Source: Saccharomycopsis phalli (taxonomy: Eukaryota; Ascomycota; Saccharomycetes; Ascoideales; Saccharomycopsidaceae). From it: a DNA stretch of 64,000 nt. Positions 39,490 through 52,000 of the stretch are shown piece after piece. The translations under genes were made by a program, and so were the position numbers. The notes below the pieces were generated by a model, which worked only from the letters and a program-made list of their open reading frames with translations, did no database searches and was not told the origin of the DNA. Positions within the stretch are counted from its first letter, which is position 1. Every line of letters starts with the position of its first letter. Location of the stretch: assembly GCA_020342235.1 (NCBI GenBank), contig CP073217.1, positions 992,001 through 1,056,000 on the forward strand, given 5' to 3'.

Positions 39490-41409
39490 ATGCTCACAGT
39501 GACCAACTTACCCACCGGAAGCTCGGTGTTTATCCCAGATGTCTTGGTCTGCGGCACGGCTAGACACCCAGAGGGCATTCTCCAAGTGGCCCAGGCCGAC
39601 AACAGCTTCCCTCCACAGTGTTTCGAGGTCAATGGTGGCCTCTTCAAGGCATTGGTGCACTTGAATCCGGGCCAGAACCGGCTCCAGCTCTCCATGGCGT
39701 CGGGGAAGTTTGAAAACGGATACCCGGTGTACGACAACCCCAGCAAGTTCCCGCCAGTGGGTCTTGACTACAGCCTCACGTATTCCACGGTGGCAGAAAA
39801 CCCAGTGGTGCACCTCTGTCTCCTCCGGGCCAAGGACTCGCCCAATGTGTTTGACGTCCCGGGATACAAGCCGGCAAACGACATTGACACCGCCGTGCGG
39901 AAAATGCGCTTTGCCGGCCGGCTTATGGAGGCATTTACCCTGGAGCTGATGCGCCGGCACGGGTTCGGAAACCGCTGTTTCCGGTTCGAGGAGGAGTCCG
40001 TGCCAGACACCATTTCGTACCGGGAGAACCAGCAGGTCACACGGCCCACCATCAAGGTGAATGTCATCACGCTTGACAAGACCGTGGCGCAGATCCGCGA
40101 CCCGGACGTCGCGCAGCAGAATCCCAACGGGAAAAACAAGGACAAATTGTTCCTGTGGGCTTTGGAAGCGGTCCGCAACACCGGCTGGGTCGGCGATAAC
40201 GTCTGTTACGCTGCCTGTGTGTACTTGGACGCACACTGGGACACGGGAAAACAGCTTCTAGTCGGCCATGCTGCGGTCGGAGGCGGCCTCAAGGAGCTCC
40301 GAGTGGCCGTCGGTGGGTCTCTGGGCTTTTGGTCCTGGCCCACTTGCTATGAGGAGTTGTATAGCTCGTTTTCGGACTGCACGCCAACCGACACTAGCCG
40401 GGTCGCAAACGACTCCAACGAGTGTGGAACCGCATGGGAGACCCTCAACATCTCGCTCGGGTCGTTTCTCCATGAGATCGGCCACATGCTTGGCTGTCCG
40501 CACCAGGAGGACGGCATCATGCTCCGGTCGTATGTTGTGTTTAACCGAACCTTCATGACCAAGGAATACCCATGCATGCGCACCAGGAGCAGGGGCTATC
40601 TGCCGGTTCCTCAGGCCGACGAATGCCTGTGGCACGAGTTGGACTTGATCCGGTTCTTGTACCACCCGTGCTTCCGGCTTCCGATCGATTATCGTGACGA
40701 TACCATCGACCTCAATGCCGACAATGACACCTCTGAGATCTGTACTTTGCCCTTGGGCAATGGAGACTTTTTGGCTCGCTGCTCCACGGGGATATACTTG
40801 GTGGAGCTTGTGGCCGGTGAGTTTGGCCGCAGCCGGTTGTTTTTCCCGCCAAAGTTGAGCAGCAACGGCCCGGGGCCTCAGAAACTGTGCAAATTCAACT
40901 ACCATCGCTTGATGGAAGCCGTCGCCCCGAACTTGCGCAGCCAATCCCTCCTGATCAACGTGCTTGCCTTGGGGCAAAAGCAGCAGACCATCCAGCGAAG
41001 CGACTGGGACAGCATGTCCACCCCGGTATCTGGCTCGTGGCAGGGTGACGACGTGCCATATGTCGATATCAGGGGCTGCTCCAAGGTCACAATCTACTAC
41101 GGGGCGCTGGTGGATGGTGTTCGGTTCTATTTCCCCGGACGCGAGGTGTTGTTTGGCCAGACGTGCAACAACTCCGAGCTGTTGGAGTTGAATGGTGAGG
41201 AAATCACCCAGTTTAATCTCCGCGCAGGGCTCTGGATTGATGGGTTACAAGTGCAGACCTCGAGCGGAAGAGCCAGTCGTTTTTGCGGAAATGCCTCGGG
41301 AGGGCATGCGGAAGTGATCCAGGCGCCGCCTGGGTTCCGGCTTGTGGGGCTTACAGGCAAGCGGAAAGGGTGGTTGTATGGGCTCAAGGGGTATTATGAG
41401 CGGAATTAG
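39490..41409 (+). CDS. YIL108W-type putative zinc metallopeptidase with jacalin-like domain (active-site copy)
   Basis: The 639-residue product belongs to the fungal family of S. cerevisiae YIL108W. It has an N-terminal beta region (1-170; FEVNGGLFKALVHLNPGQN) and a MEAFTLELMRRHGFGNRCFRF block. The peptidase core carries HEIGHMLGCPH (His328, Glu329, His332, His338), a metzincin-like HExxHxxGxxH zinc site. FNRTFMTKEY follows, then a C-terminal jacalin-like domain (about 510-639; DGVRFYF, WIDGLQVQTSSG, GLTGKRKGWLYGLKGYY). No signal peptide is seen, so it is probably cytosolic. Its substrate is unknown. The ATG at 39490 is used; the longer frame lacks an ATG. The homologous 42443-44440 gene follows in tandem. 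Confidence 0.88.
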   Translation: MLTVTNLPTGSSVFIPDVLVCGTARHPEGILQVAQADNSFPPQCFEVNGGLFKALVHLNPGQNRLQLSMASGKFENGYPVYDNPSKFPPVGLDYSLTYSTVAENPVVHLCLLRAKDSPNVFDVPGYKPANDIDTAVRKMRFAGRLMEAFTLELMRRHGFGNRCFRFEEESVPDTISYRENQQVTRPTIKVNVITLDKTVAQIRDPDVAQQNPNGKNKDKLFLWALEAVRNTGWVGDNVCYAACVYLDAHWDTGKQLLVGHAAVGGGLKELRVAVGGSLGFWSWPTCYEELYSSFSDCTPTDTSRVANDSNECGTAWETLNISLGSFLHEIGHMLGCPHQEDGIMLRSYVVFNRTFMTKEYPCMRTRSRGYLPVPQADECLWHELDLIRFLYHPCFRLPIDYRDDTIDLNADNDTSEICTLPLGNGDFLARCSTGIYLVELVAGEFGRSRLFFPPKLSSNGPGPQKLCKFNYHRLMEAVAPNLRSQSLLINVLALGQKQQTIQRSDWDSMSTPVSGSWQGDDVPYVDIRGCSKVTIYYGALVDGVRFYFPGREVLFGQTCNNSELLELNGEEITQFNLRAGLWIDGLQVQTSSGRASRFCGNASGGHAEVIQAPPGFRLVGLTGKRKGWLYGLKGYYERN

Positions 41410-42442
41410 GAGAGTGCATAGAGGAGAGTATGTTAGATAGGTGAGAGAATAGAATAGAAGAGAATATTTTTGGATAGTAGGAGAGTGAATAGAAGAGAAT
41501 AGAAGAATGAATGAGAGTATTTTTAGATAGTAGGAGAGTGAAGAGAATAGAATAGAAGAATGAATGAGAATATTTTTGGATACGTAGGAGAGTGAATAGA
41601 AGAGAATATAAGAATGAATGAGAGTATTTTTAGATAGTAGGAGAGTGAATAGAAGAGAATATAAGAATGAATGAGAGTATTTTTGGATACGTAGGAGAGT
41701 GAATAGAATGAAAGAGATTATTTTTAGACACATAGGCGAGTGAATAGAAGACAATACAACTGTAATAAAAAAGGTTATATTTCTTTCTGGAGCTACACTG
41801 ATCCGTTTGTTTCTCGCATGCTTCTTGGCCACTCGCCATTTCCACTTTTGGCAATTGTGCTAGTCTTGTCAATTGTACTAGTATTGTCAAACGATATATT
41901 TAGCTATTTAACAACTCGTATTCTAGTTGTTAGATTACAACAACGTTTAATCAAGTGGACAAGTGTATGAATAAAAAAAAATACGGTTAGAAGTAGACAA
42001 GTGTATGAATAAAAGAAATATGTTTAGAAGTAGGCGAGTACGAATAGAAGAAATACGTTTAGAAGTAGGCGAGTGTAACACGAAAATACATGTTTAGAAT
42101 AAAATAGGCAAGCGTAGATGTATCAACGTCCAAGATAAACACGGTAGCCTATACCAATACATGGCAATGGTCTGATGCCAATACCCAGGATAATGATGAA
42201 ACAGACGAGATGCATAGTGTGGTAAATCAAATTTCCAAATGCCCATGGCAAGGGACATTGCTCCAGAGCAACGGACTAATGGCTCAAGCAAGGGACCCAC
42301 ATGCCAAATCACCCAGCATGCTCCTGTGTGCCTGTTGATGCCCCATGATGCCCCATGATGCTGTTACACGTCGTTACCTTACCTGGGACATGGACCTGGG
42401 ACCACACCTGCGCTAGTTGTCATTTTCGTCCATCGTACCACC
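41410..42442. repeat. minisatellites between the YIL108W-type paralogues
   Basis: From about 41430 to 41745 a unit of roughly 55 bp recurs about six times. It is built from GGAGAGTGAATAGAAGAGAA and GAATGAATGAGAGTATTTTT. From 41965 to 42100 a unit of about 42 bp (AGAAATACGTTTAGAAGTAG) recurs three to four times. 42110-42442 is unique and is the promoter of the second paralogue. Confidence 0.85.
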
Positions 42443-44440
42443 ATGTCAATTCGGATATTCAACAGGGAAAACGACGCGACAGTATACATCAGTGAGATCA
42501 TCGTGAACGGGTCGACCACGCAGTCGTCTGGGATCATGGAGGTCGCGCTCAAGGGCCTGTCGTTCCCCCCACAGGCGTTTGAAGTCAACCAGGGCTTCTT
42601 CAAGGCGTTGGTGCACTTGGAGCCAGGGTCCAACGAGGTGGTGTTCACGCACCGGTCAGGGAGCTTCCAGCAGGGGAAGCCGGTGCTTGACAAGGCGCCA
42701 CAGTGGAAGGAGTTTTCCACAAAGCTCCGGCTCACGTTGTCGGAGGAGCTCAATGCGAATCCGCCGGTGCACCTCTGCTTGATTGCCGGCAAGAACTCGC
42801 AGTACAGCGTAGACTCGCCGGCGTACCGGATCCGCTCGGACGGCAACGACGTGCGCACTGTGATCCGGAAGTTGCGCTTCTCTGCGCACTTGATTGAGGC
42901 GTACTTTGAGGAGCAGTTTGCTAGGGCCGGGTTTGGCAACCGCAGCTTGCGGTTTGCGCGCCAGGAGGATGAGGACACGATCTCGCGCAACAGCCGCGCG
43001 ACCAGGCGGGCCATCAAGGTTCACGTCATCACCTCGGTGGAAACCGTCGAGCAGATCCGAGACGCGACCAGGAAGCAGTGGTTCTCGTGGGTCGCGGCCA
43101 ACGACTTGCGCCAGTATGGCGGGCCGTTTGAGGGGGAGAACGGCACGCATGCCGCATGCTTCTTCCTCGACGCGCACTGGGACGCAGAGTCGCAGACCTT
43201 GTGTGGAGACTACCGCAGTACCGCCCAGGGCGCATACTTGTCGTCGTACGTCTCCACTGCCGGCGCGCAGTTCCTCTGGGCACTCCCGCTGTGCTACGAG
43301 GACTTGTACACCTCCTTCAGCGAGTCGTATCCGGTGGACACCAACCAGGTGTCGAACCAGTATGGCGACAGCGGAACCGCCTGGGAGGCCGCCAACACTG
43401 CGCTTGCCACGGTGATCAGCACCGTCGCAGTTCTTTTTGGCGTGCACGAGCTCGAGTACGACATCACCCCGCAGTTTTACCACCACTTGAACCGATCGTT
43501 CATGACCAAGGAATACTATTGTTCGCGGACCGGCGAGCCGAGCCGGGTGCCGGTCTTGGCCAGAGACGAGTACGAGCTTCTGCGGAACGTGCTCTTGGAC
43601 CTCTGCCACTTCAAGGAGTTTCGCTTGCCGGACGACTTTGACGACTCCACGTACCCAATGATGGTCTATGAGGAGGTCTTCCCCGAGTGTCTCCCCATCC
43701 GAGGCGACCGCTTGCTCTTTTACACGCTATTTGGCATCACCCGCATCGAGTTGTTCAACGACAGGGGCGTCATTGGCCAGATCGAGTTCTTGCCCTCCAG
43801 CTCCGGTGGTCTGGGCTTGTTGAGAGAGTTTGCCTACACCATTGACGAGCTCCGCAAGTTCATCTCCGGGGAACCGTACCAGAACTTCTCGCTCCGCATG
43901 TTTGCCTTGGGTGCCCCCGAGCCTCGAGTCGTTCAAAGCCCACTCACACTCGTCAACAACCACTATCAAGGCCGAGGCGACCTCGTGGGGCTTTCGGGGC
44001 CAACCGAGTTTTACAGAACTATGCTTGCTGGCGGCACTGGCGGCAGTGACATTCCAGAAGTCTACTTCAACTTCCGCAACGCGTACAAGACCCGGGTGTA
44101 CTATGCCCAGGACAAGTGTATCTACGGAATCGAGGTCGTCATGCGAAACCGGGGCGGGCCGGACGTTGTGGCGCTCTTTGGCCAGCTGGTGGGTGAAATG
44201 GGCGAGTTTGTGTTTGAGGGCGACGAGACCATCAACCGCTTCGCGCTCCGGTGCGGACAATATATAGATGCGTTCCAAGTCATCACCTCCAGTCAGCGGA
44301 GCAGCCCAATGTACGGCAATCTGCTGAGCGGCCACTATGAGGAGTTGGATGCCCCGCCAGGGTACCAGGTGATTGGCTTCCATGGCCGTGGTGGTGCGTG
44401 GTTGGATGCCATAGGGCTTGTGTATGCCCGGCTTGATTAG
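42443..44440 (+). CDS. YIL108W-type paralogue with lost zinc motif (pseudo-peptidase)
   Basis: The 665-residue product aligns with the upstream gene over its whole length: FEVNQGFFKALVHLEPGSN, RAGFGNRSLRF, ACFFLDAHWDAESQ, SGTAWEAANTALA, LNRSFMTKEYYC and the jacalin-like end PPGYQVIGFHGRGGAWLDAIGL. Where the first copy has HEIGHMLGCPH, this one has STVAVLFGVHE (from Ser326). All three zinc His and the catalytic Glu are gone, yet the frame is intact. It is therefore a maintained pseudoenzyme rather than a dead gene. The jacalin-like part is, if anything, closer to the lectin consensus. The stretch read NLLSGHYEE uses two CTG codons and, with CTG as Ser, becomes NSSSGH, nearer the NASGGH of its paralogue. 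Confidence 0.88.
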   Translation: MSIRIFNRENDATVYISEIIVNGSTTQSSGIMEVALKGLSFPPQAFEVNQGFFKALVHLEPGSNEVVFTHRSGSFQQGKPVLDKAPQWKEFSTKLRLTLSEELNANPPVHLCLIAGKNSQYSVDSPAYRIRSDGNDVRTVIRKLRFSAHLIEAYFEEQFARAGFGNRSLRFARQEDEDTISRNSRATRRAIKVHVITSVETVEQIRDATRKQWFSWVAANDLRQYGGPFEGENGTHAACFFLDAHWDAESQTLCGDYRSTAQGAYLSSYVSTAGAQFLWALPLCYEDLYTSFSESYPVDTNQVSNQYGDSGTAWEAANTALATVISTVAVLFGVHELEYDITPQFYHHLNRSFMTKEYYCSRTGEPSRVPVLARDEYELLRNVLLDLCHFKEFRLPDDFDDSTYPMMVYEEVFPECLPIRGDRLLFYTLFGITRIELFNDRGVIGQIEFLPSSSGGLGLLREFAYTIDELRKFISGEPYQNFSLRMFALGAPEPRVVQSPLTLVNNHYQGRGDLVGLSGPTEFYRTMLAGGTGGSDIPEVYFNFRNAYKTRVYYAQDKCIYGIEVVMRNRGGPDVVALFGQLVGEMGEFVFEGDETINRFALRCGQYIDAFQVITSSQRSSPMYGNLLSGHYEELDAPPGYQVIGFHGRGGAWLDAIGLVYARLD

Positions 44441-44814
44441 AGTGGCATGCCGGTGGGTACTTGGCACCTGGATATCTGAATACCTGTGTAAAGAGATGTT
44501 CACTGCCTTGTATATAGTGAATATACTACGATGCATAGTTTGTAGCTTGTCATTTTCGTGACCCAGAGGCCACCCATGGCTTCAGATATGGCGAAGCTTG
44601 AACATGTAGGAGTCTAATCGTCTGTGTAGGACTCTAATCGTCTGTGTAGGACTCTAATCATCTGTGTAGGACTCTAATCGTCTGTGTAGGACTCTAATCA
44701 TCTGTGTAGGACTCTAATCGTCTGTATAGGACTCTAATCGTATGTGTAGGACTCTAATCGTATGTGTAGGACTCTACTCGTATGTGTAGGACTACAGTTT
44801 CCTATTGCTACAGC
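44441..44814. repeat. 20-bp minisatellite
   Basis: GTGTAGGACTCTAATCGTCT repeats about nine times between 44604 and 44792, with TATGTG variants near the end. 44441-44600 is the unique 3' flank of the paralogue. Confidence 0.92.
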
Positions 44815-45040
44815 ACGTTAAGAGGATGCCCTACTAGTACACTGGGAGTGGCTCTAGTCATATTAATCTAGGCAAAAGCTCACTGCCTTTAATGTCCATT
44901 ACTTTATATATTGGCAACTCTAGTCAAAAGTACATTTCTGTCGCAGTTTCTTTCAACTACGTACCATCCTTGGTCTTGGACGGCAAAGTATAAATCTCTC
45001 TGGGAGCCTAGTATAACTATAGCCTTGCATAATATTATAG
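44815..45040 (+). mobile_element. LINE-like 3'-end fragment (copy C)
   Basis: Landmarks GGGAGTGGCTCTAGT, AAAAGCTCACTGCCTTT, CTAGTCAAAAGT, GGACGGCAAAGTATAAATCT and GGGAGCCTAGTATAACTATA line up in order with the reverse complement of 26244-26520, and the second half with 4311-4445. It contains only the untranslated-like 3' part. Confidence 0.6.
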
Positions 45041-46031
45041 TTATTATACTTTGGAGTGACATTTGTGCATTCCGAGTCCGGGTACTAGTGTTTAATGTCA
45101 GGGCAAGGAACTACAGTCTGAGTAAATTAAATTGGCAAATGGGCATAATTGGCAATTTCAGGTTGGCATACGCAAGAGCCATTCCATGAGAGAATACCGG
45201 GATGTCAAACTGATTTGTCAAACTAAAGATTGACGATACTAAGACTGGTAATACTAAGACTGGCAGTACTAAGATTGACGATACTAAGACTGGTAATACT
45301 AAGACTGGCAATACTAAGACTGTCAAGCTAAAGACTGACGATACTAAGGCTGGCAATACTAAGACTGACGATACTGACAATACCAGACAATCAGCTAGTA
45401 AATATCGGTCAATAAACCAGTTAATAATGGTCAAAAGCTGGCCAAACGCTAGTCAAAAGCTGGTCAATAATGGCCAAACGCTAGTCCATAATGGTCCAAA
45501 GATAGTCAAAAGCTAGTCAACAATGATCCAAAGCTAGTCAACAACGGCCAAAAGCTAGTCAAAATCCAGTCAATCCAGTCAATCCAGTCAATCCAGTCAA
45601 TCCAGTCAATCCAGTCAATCCAGTCAATCCAGTCAAACGCTACTCACCATCATACTATTATTCAATACTACCCCAACACTCCACCCAACACTCCACCCAA
45701 CACTCCACCCACCAGTCCACCCACCAGTCCACCCAACATACCATCTATATCAAACAACTATAACATACCAACACACAACAGATGGAGAAAAATGGCCTCA
45801 CGCACCTCCCCATCCTCACTACAGCATGGAGATGCCCGCAGTCTAGTCGGGCCGCCGTCGCTCTAATCTGACGAGTGCCAAGTACAGCCAACACCAACAC
45901 CAGAACCAAGAGCACTTGAAAATACAACATAAACACAACACGCACGGCCACCCATTATATGCTCCATGAAAAGTGGCGTGAATCATGAACATGTGCGTCT
46001 CTGCGGGTACACACCGTACCGATGAGATGCG
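45041..46031. repeat. three consecutive minisatellites and TEL1 3' flank
   Basis: A 15-bp unit ACTAAGACTGGCAAT (about 11 copies, 45218-45380) is followed by loose AGTCAAAAGCTGGTCAATAA units. A 9-bp unit ATCCAGTCA (about nine copies, 45557-45637) and a 12-bp CAACACTCCACC / CACCAGTCCACC array (45672-45742) come next. A 61-residue hydrophobic minus-strand frame at 45745-45930 has no support. No other gene is seen. Confidence 0.85.
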
Positions 46032-49000
46032 TCAGTAAAATGGAGCCCATCCGCGAAAGAGCAAAGCCAAGTTTGTCACATCGGTCGCCTCCTGCACCAA
46101 CTGACGCACCACGGCCTCAACACTCAACCCGTTGGCAATGAGCTTGTGCTGGACCATCGACACTGCTCTCGACGCCTCAGAGCCCTGCTCCTCGAACTCG
46201 TGGTACATTTCGTCGTCAAACACTTGGTCCTGGAGCTTCCGCCGCCGGAGCGGCGAAATCGTCCACACATAGAGCGGGTCCCACTTGAGAATGTCCAAGA
46301 TACCGTCAATCTGGTCCTTCTTGTCTCGCAACACCCGAAACACATGCTCACATGACCGGCGGAACACCCCCTCGGTGCCTGAAACCCCAAGCCCATCCAC
46401 CACGTCCCGCGTAAGTCGAAACGGCACCTTCTCAGGGATCGTGAGCAACTTCCCCTGGTCAAAGGCCACCCCCAAGTCAATGTGCACCGGTTCACCTCGC
46501 TGCCTGTCCAAGAGAATGTTGTTACAGTGCCGATCCCCAAGCCCAAGCATGTATCCGATCATCGAACTGCTCGCAGTACCATGGCTATAAGCCAACCGTG
46601 ACTCAAACCACTCGTACGGGTTGGTGAAGTTCCGCAAGAAAAACTCCCGGAGCACAGGCTGGATCGCAGTGTAGAGCCGCTGCTCAAAGTTGCTGATCCG
46701 CTGGCTGATCTCCAATTCCTCCCATTGCTGCATTTTTCGCGAAGCCTGCAAGAGCGAAAGCGAGTCGTGCTTCCCGTGCAACGGCTGCACAATCTCAATG
46801 AGCGGGATCGAGTTCAACACAAACTCAATCATCCCTGCCTGTGGCCCCATGGGGATCACCTTATACGTGCGGATCTTCAAGCTCCGCCGGTGGGTCTGCT
46901 TGTCGTTCTTCAAGAGCCTATTCACCTTCTCAAACACCTGTTCCATAATCGCATCCTGCCGGAGATCATCCGTGTTTCCTTTGAACAACACTTTGCTCGC
47001 ATACCCGTCAGACTGGCTGATAACCGCTATCTTGGGCTTGCTGATGCCCGACGACGAAATCTCAATCCGATTGTTGATCCGCACCATCGTCGCCACGCTC
47101 CCATAGTTTCCATCTTTGCGAACCGCAATCTCTCGCGTAGGCAAACAGATCCGTGGGAGATCCATCCAGAACTTGCCAATCGAAATCTTGTCCAACTCAA
47201 GATACTTCTCCCGGCCAATCTGGTAGTTCGCCAACTTGATCGACTCGTTGCAAAACACCCCAACCGCATCAAGGATCTTCACCTGTGTCCGCATCTGTTG
47301 CCACAAGCCACTTGCAGCCTGACTTCGGATAATCATCATATTGTCCGGGTTGTTGTTCGACTGTAACCGTAAACTTTTCAAGATAAACAACGTGTGATAG
47401 GGGTGCTTCACGCCACAGTTCATCAAAATGTACTTCAACAACTTCTGGAAATTGTTTTCCTCCATAGACAACCGTGACGACAACTGACTTATCCAGGTGA
47501 GTAGCTTGTAGTACGGGAACTGGTTCGTGGTTAATAACCGGTAAATAAGCTTCGACACCGTTTCGTTGTTGTAATACTTGAGCCAGAGCGCACAGAAACG
47601 GTCCACATCGGAGTCCTCGTGTCCATTGATAATACTCTTAAAGTAAAAGTAGATTGAGTACTGGATGAACTTCTCTTTGCTAGTGATCAACGACGTCAAC
47701 TCAGAGTTGTCTGCAGCCAATTGCCGCTTCAACTTAAACGCGTACTTCTTATTCTCGCTATTACTGAGCCTAATACTGTACTTTAAATCCTTGTTCTTGT
47801 TTACAATAACCTTTTCATATCGCTTAATCTCGCGATCAAAGTCCGCAATCTTAAGCTGCGTATCGCAAAACTTTCCAAAGATATGGTCCATCCGCGTCAG
47901 ATGGTTCTCGTTCAAGTTGAAGTACGGCTCAATATACTCCGTCATGATGTTTAACGGCGTGTCCTGTTTGCTGTCTGACAACCATTCAACTAATAATGAA
48001 TCGATATGAGACTTGCTCAAGAATTTCATAGTCCAAGTGTCCTGTAAGCTCTTCTTCACATCCTTTAGTATTTTCACTGCAATAAGTGGCTGGTTCTGAT
48101 CCCATAATGTATTAGCTGACTCGTACTTGTAAATAAGCTTTGAAGTAACACTACTAGACTCTCCAATAAGTTTTCCTATCTTAATCACTGAGTTGATGTT
48201 TTTCTGGTTGCAATTGTTCATTCTAGCATAATAGCCATACCTCATTAACTCCACAATTCTCTCATCCACGTTTTTTAAGGTATTATTATCGAGTCCTATG
48301 CTCAAATTGCCGGTCTTGAGTCCAAGTAAGTTCTGTGTCAGACTAGCATTTGGGTCCTTTGATATCTCCAACACTTTTTCTCGTATTTCTAAGATATCTT
48401 CATACTTGGAGAAATCCTGCTGCCGGAACCACTCAATTCCAAAATACTTATCAACACTTGCTGGCTTGCTATTAATTACCTCTTCAACATTCCACATGAT
48501 CCCCAATAACTTTAGCGTATCGTTTTTATACCCGCAATTATTGAAAATTTCATTATTTAATGTGTCATGCTTTAGGACGTTCAAATACGACTGCTCAAGC
48601 ACATTTTGGACCTTGTCGGTGTTGTGTTTAAGTGCTCTCAAGGTGTTATAGATCATTCCGTTAAACGTGCAATCCCTATTGTCAGGCATGTCCCACTGGT
48701 TCAACTTCCATGCCCAATGATATGTGCTGTTATTGCCATCAGAATTAGCAATTTTATTAGAACTTCTGAAATAGTCTCCAGCTAACTTGCTGATGCCAAT
48801 CATTCCATTGCTGATCATAGAATTTACAATGTTGTTCTGCTCATGATTGCTAAACGATTCCTCATACTTACAATCAAATATCCCACTATTAAACATAATG
48901 GTGCTGTAGGAACTCTTTTCCCCATTAATAAACTCAATAGCCGAGTTCAATGACGGCTTCACAGATAAAGAATACTTTATATCCTCCTCGTCAATTGAGT

Positions 49001-52000
49001 TGTAGAGCTTATGAAGCGACTTATGATGCTCCAATAATGCCTTTTCTTTATCCAACTGCGCATCGTCGCTCTTTTGAAAACCAAGCTCCCACTGACTTTC
49101 AAAGAATAATAAGCCAATCTTCCAGTACTTCAACTTGCAACAACAACTGTACAATTTGCCGTAGCACTTTCTGTCCAAAATATCTTGAAACCTCTTGTCA
49201 TTGAATTTGATCCCGATTCTGATCTTCAAACACAACTCCACAAAAAATTTCATCAGTTCTTCGCTTGGGTCCTCCAACGAAAAGTACTGATCTATTAATG
49301 TCTTTAAAAACAATACATCCTGATTACAGTCGATGTATATGATGACAAGATCCGTCAAAATATCTCTCAATAATTCAAACTTGAAGTCTAATAATCTTTG
49401 AAGTGGCTTAATGAACTCAAAATTCAAGCCCTGTGTAACGGTCAAAAATAGACTCTTGCAAAACTCTTCAAACATTCCTTGCTTCAATAATTCAATCAAG
49501 GAATGGCCCAGAGAATACTTCAAAGGATACAAGATTTCAAACACATCCAAACACATTGGATTCAAGTAGTCCAAATACTGCCGAAAGATGCTGTTGAAGT
49601 CGCAGATATCTCCAAAGACATGCAGGTCCCTGTCATGAATGAAAATGAAGCACGATATTATATTTTGAATAGCCATGTCATTATACTTTTTTAACTCACG
49701 AAATATCAACACAAAGACATACTTCAAATTATTTTTCTCAAAGATCTTTTTTAGATAGAACAATGATTTTCTTGGGTTTGCCAATTCTAAACTCCTTCCA
49801 GTATTACTAAAGTAATTACCCAATATCCTAGCTTTCCAAATAAGAAAAGGTCGGCTTGATTCGTTGTCGGACTTGAATAAATACTTTATGATGCCTTTAC
49901 TTGGAAAGTATGAATAAGGAACGTGACTTAATGTCGGCTGACAGTCAAATAACACCGGAATAAACTCATCCACCCAACCGTCGTCTATCAGGATTAAATT
50001 TTCAATATCAGAAATTGAAATATCCAAATTTTGCTTACTGAGAATTGCATTAAACATCCGGCAAATTCCCATAGTAGTGCCACAGCTGATACCATCGACG
50101 TATCTTATTAGCCATGATATTATCTTCTGGTCGATTCTTGAGCCAGAATTCAAATGCTTTATAATGATGGAAATAATGTGAAAAATACTCTTATTACTCC
50201 CAGACAAGAGTGGTGTCAGACTTCTACTACTAATATCTCCAACACTCATATCCATACTGACATTAGCAAACAGACTTTCTCCGTGGTTGTCATTGGTGAC
50301 TCTTTCTAAGATTCTTAATATTATCATATTAACTTGTTCAATAATATCAGAGTCTTCATCCAAATACTTCAATACATCTGTAATTATTGACACTATTATT
50401 TTGTTTTCCATACTAGTATTCATCAAGACCACACAATCAAGCTTTCTGAGATTCATTATTTTCTCACTCTTACTGGAAGATTCTGATAAAAGATTTAAAA
50501 TATTTCGAACAATGAAATGCTGCGTTTTGTTGTTCCAAAAGTCTTCGTTGTAGTTTGAAATTAGAATATTAATGAGGTTTTTACTAGTCTTCATGGATAT
50601 CTTCACTAATTTACTAGTAAGATTGCATCCACAAGATACGCTTCCCCAGACAGTCAAATATTCGCCTGTAGAAAAATCACTGTAATTGATAACTTCAAAA
50701 ATAATATTACCCAACCACATATTCACTTCATTGACACTTATCGACCAGCGATTCAACAAAGTGAATATCTCATTTCTGATTCCCAGTTCCGTAAATGAGA
50801 GAGGAATAAGTAACGGCATAATTTCAAATAGAATTTCGTGATTACTTTTATCCAACTTTTTAATCATCATGTCAAACCCATCAATACCATAAGCCAACAT
50901 AATACTCGCAATGATTTGATAATTCTCAGCGAGAAAATTCTCATTTGTATAGCCAAAAGCGTCTGCAGGAAATTCTGTGATTGGGAGACTTCTTAAATGC
51001 CAATAAAAGAGCAATTGGACTCGAAATTTTAAGTATAGCTCTTTACAGTCTAGCAACTGGTAGTTGGTAACAAACACGTCTAGGCTGCTTTGAATATCAT
51101 TCTCGTACTCCAACAAGCTTAATAAACAGTTGACAGTGAAATACTCGCTTTTCTGAGAAACGTTGGTTAAAAAGGTTGAGAAAGTAAACCAGGAATCAGC
51201 CGACGAATTTGGCCGCTGAAATGACTCGTATAACTTAGTGTACAATAACTTTTGGTTATTCAATTTCAAGTAGCATACTAATTCTGGAATATTTTTGGAT
51301 ATTTTTATTTTTAAAATATTGCAGAATCTTCCAACAAGCTTTATTAACCTCTCAAACAAGTCATTAAACTGCTTAGTCGATTCACCTGTTTCCGTTATAT
51401 AACTAATCAATAAATCAGCATATGAAAGGATTTCGAGATTAGATCTAAAGTATCCAAGATCATCTAGTTGAATCAAGAAGTTGATCACATCTTTATAGTC
51501 TTGAGTGGGTGGGTGTTTTTCTGAGGTGTCGCCATCAGTCATAGAAACATCCGGAGTTTGGCACATTCTCTTTGCAATCCCCGACAAAAAATCATTAATG
51601 CTGCATTTCCATATCTCATTAGATTGAAACTTGGTATCTGACAATAGTCTCTCTCCAATAATTCTGATGATGCATTTATATATTTTATTGGAAATCAAAC
51701 GCTTAGATCTATTAATCAACAACAAACAATCTACAAACCGTTCATTGTTGATAGCATTCAAATAGCTGGCAACCACATTATCGTCTAAGTCTTGGAAAAG
51801 TAAGGATTGGAATGTAGCTTTATTTTTATCGAATGGTTTCAACCTGTAATTCTCGTATAATTTTTTTTTCACCAAATAGTGTTTTACTTTACCATTTCGT
51901 TGCAGGCCTTTCTTTACCTCTCCAAACTCAATGTCTGGAGTAAACTCTTTATCAGGCAGATTTGAAATATTTGTAATGTCATAGGTGTATGCAATCTTAG

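Noticed and set aside
45745-45930. 61-residue hydrophobic minus-strand frame (MLYFQVLLVLVLVLAVLG start)
   Set aside because: It could encode a small membrane protein, but there is no homologue I recognise, no promoter evidence, and it sits in repeat-rich sequence.
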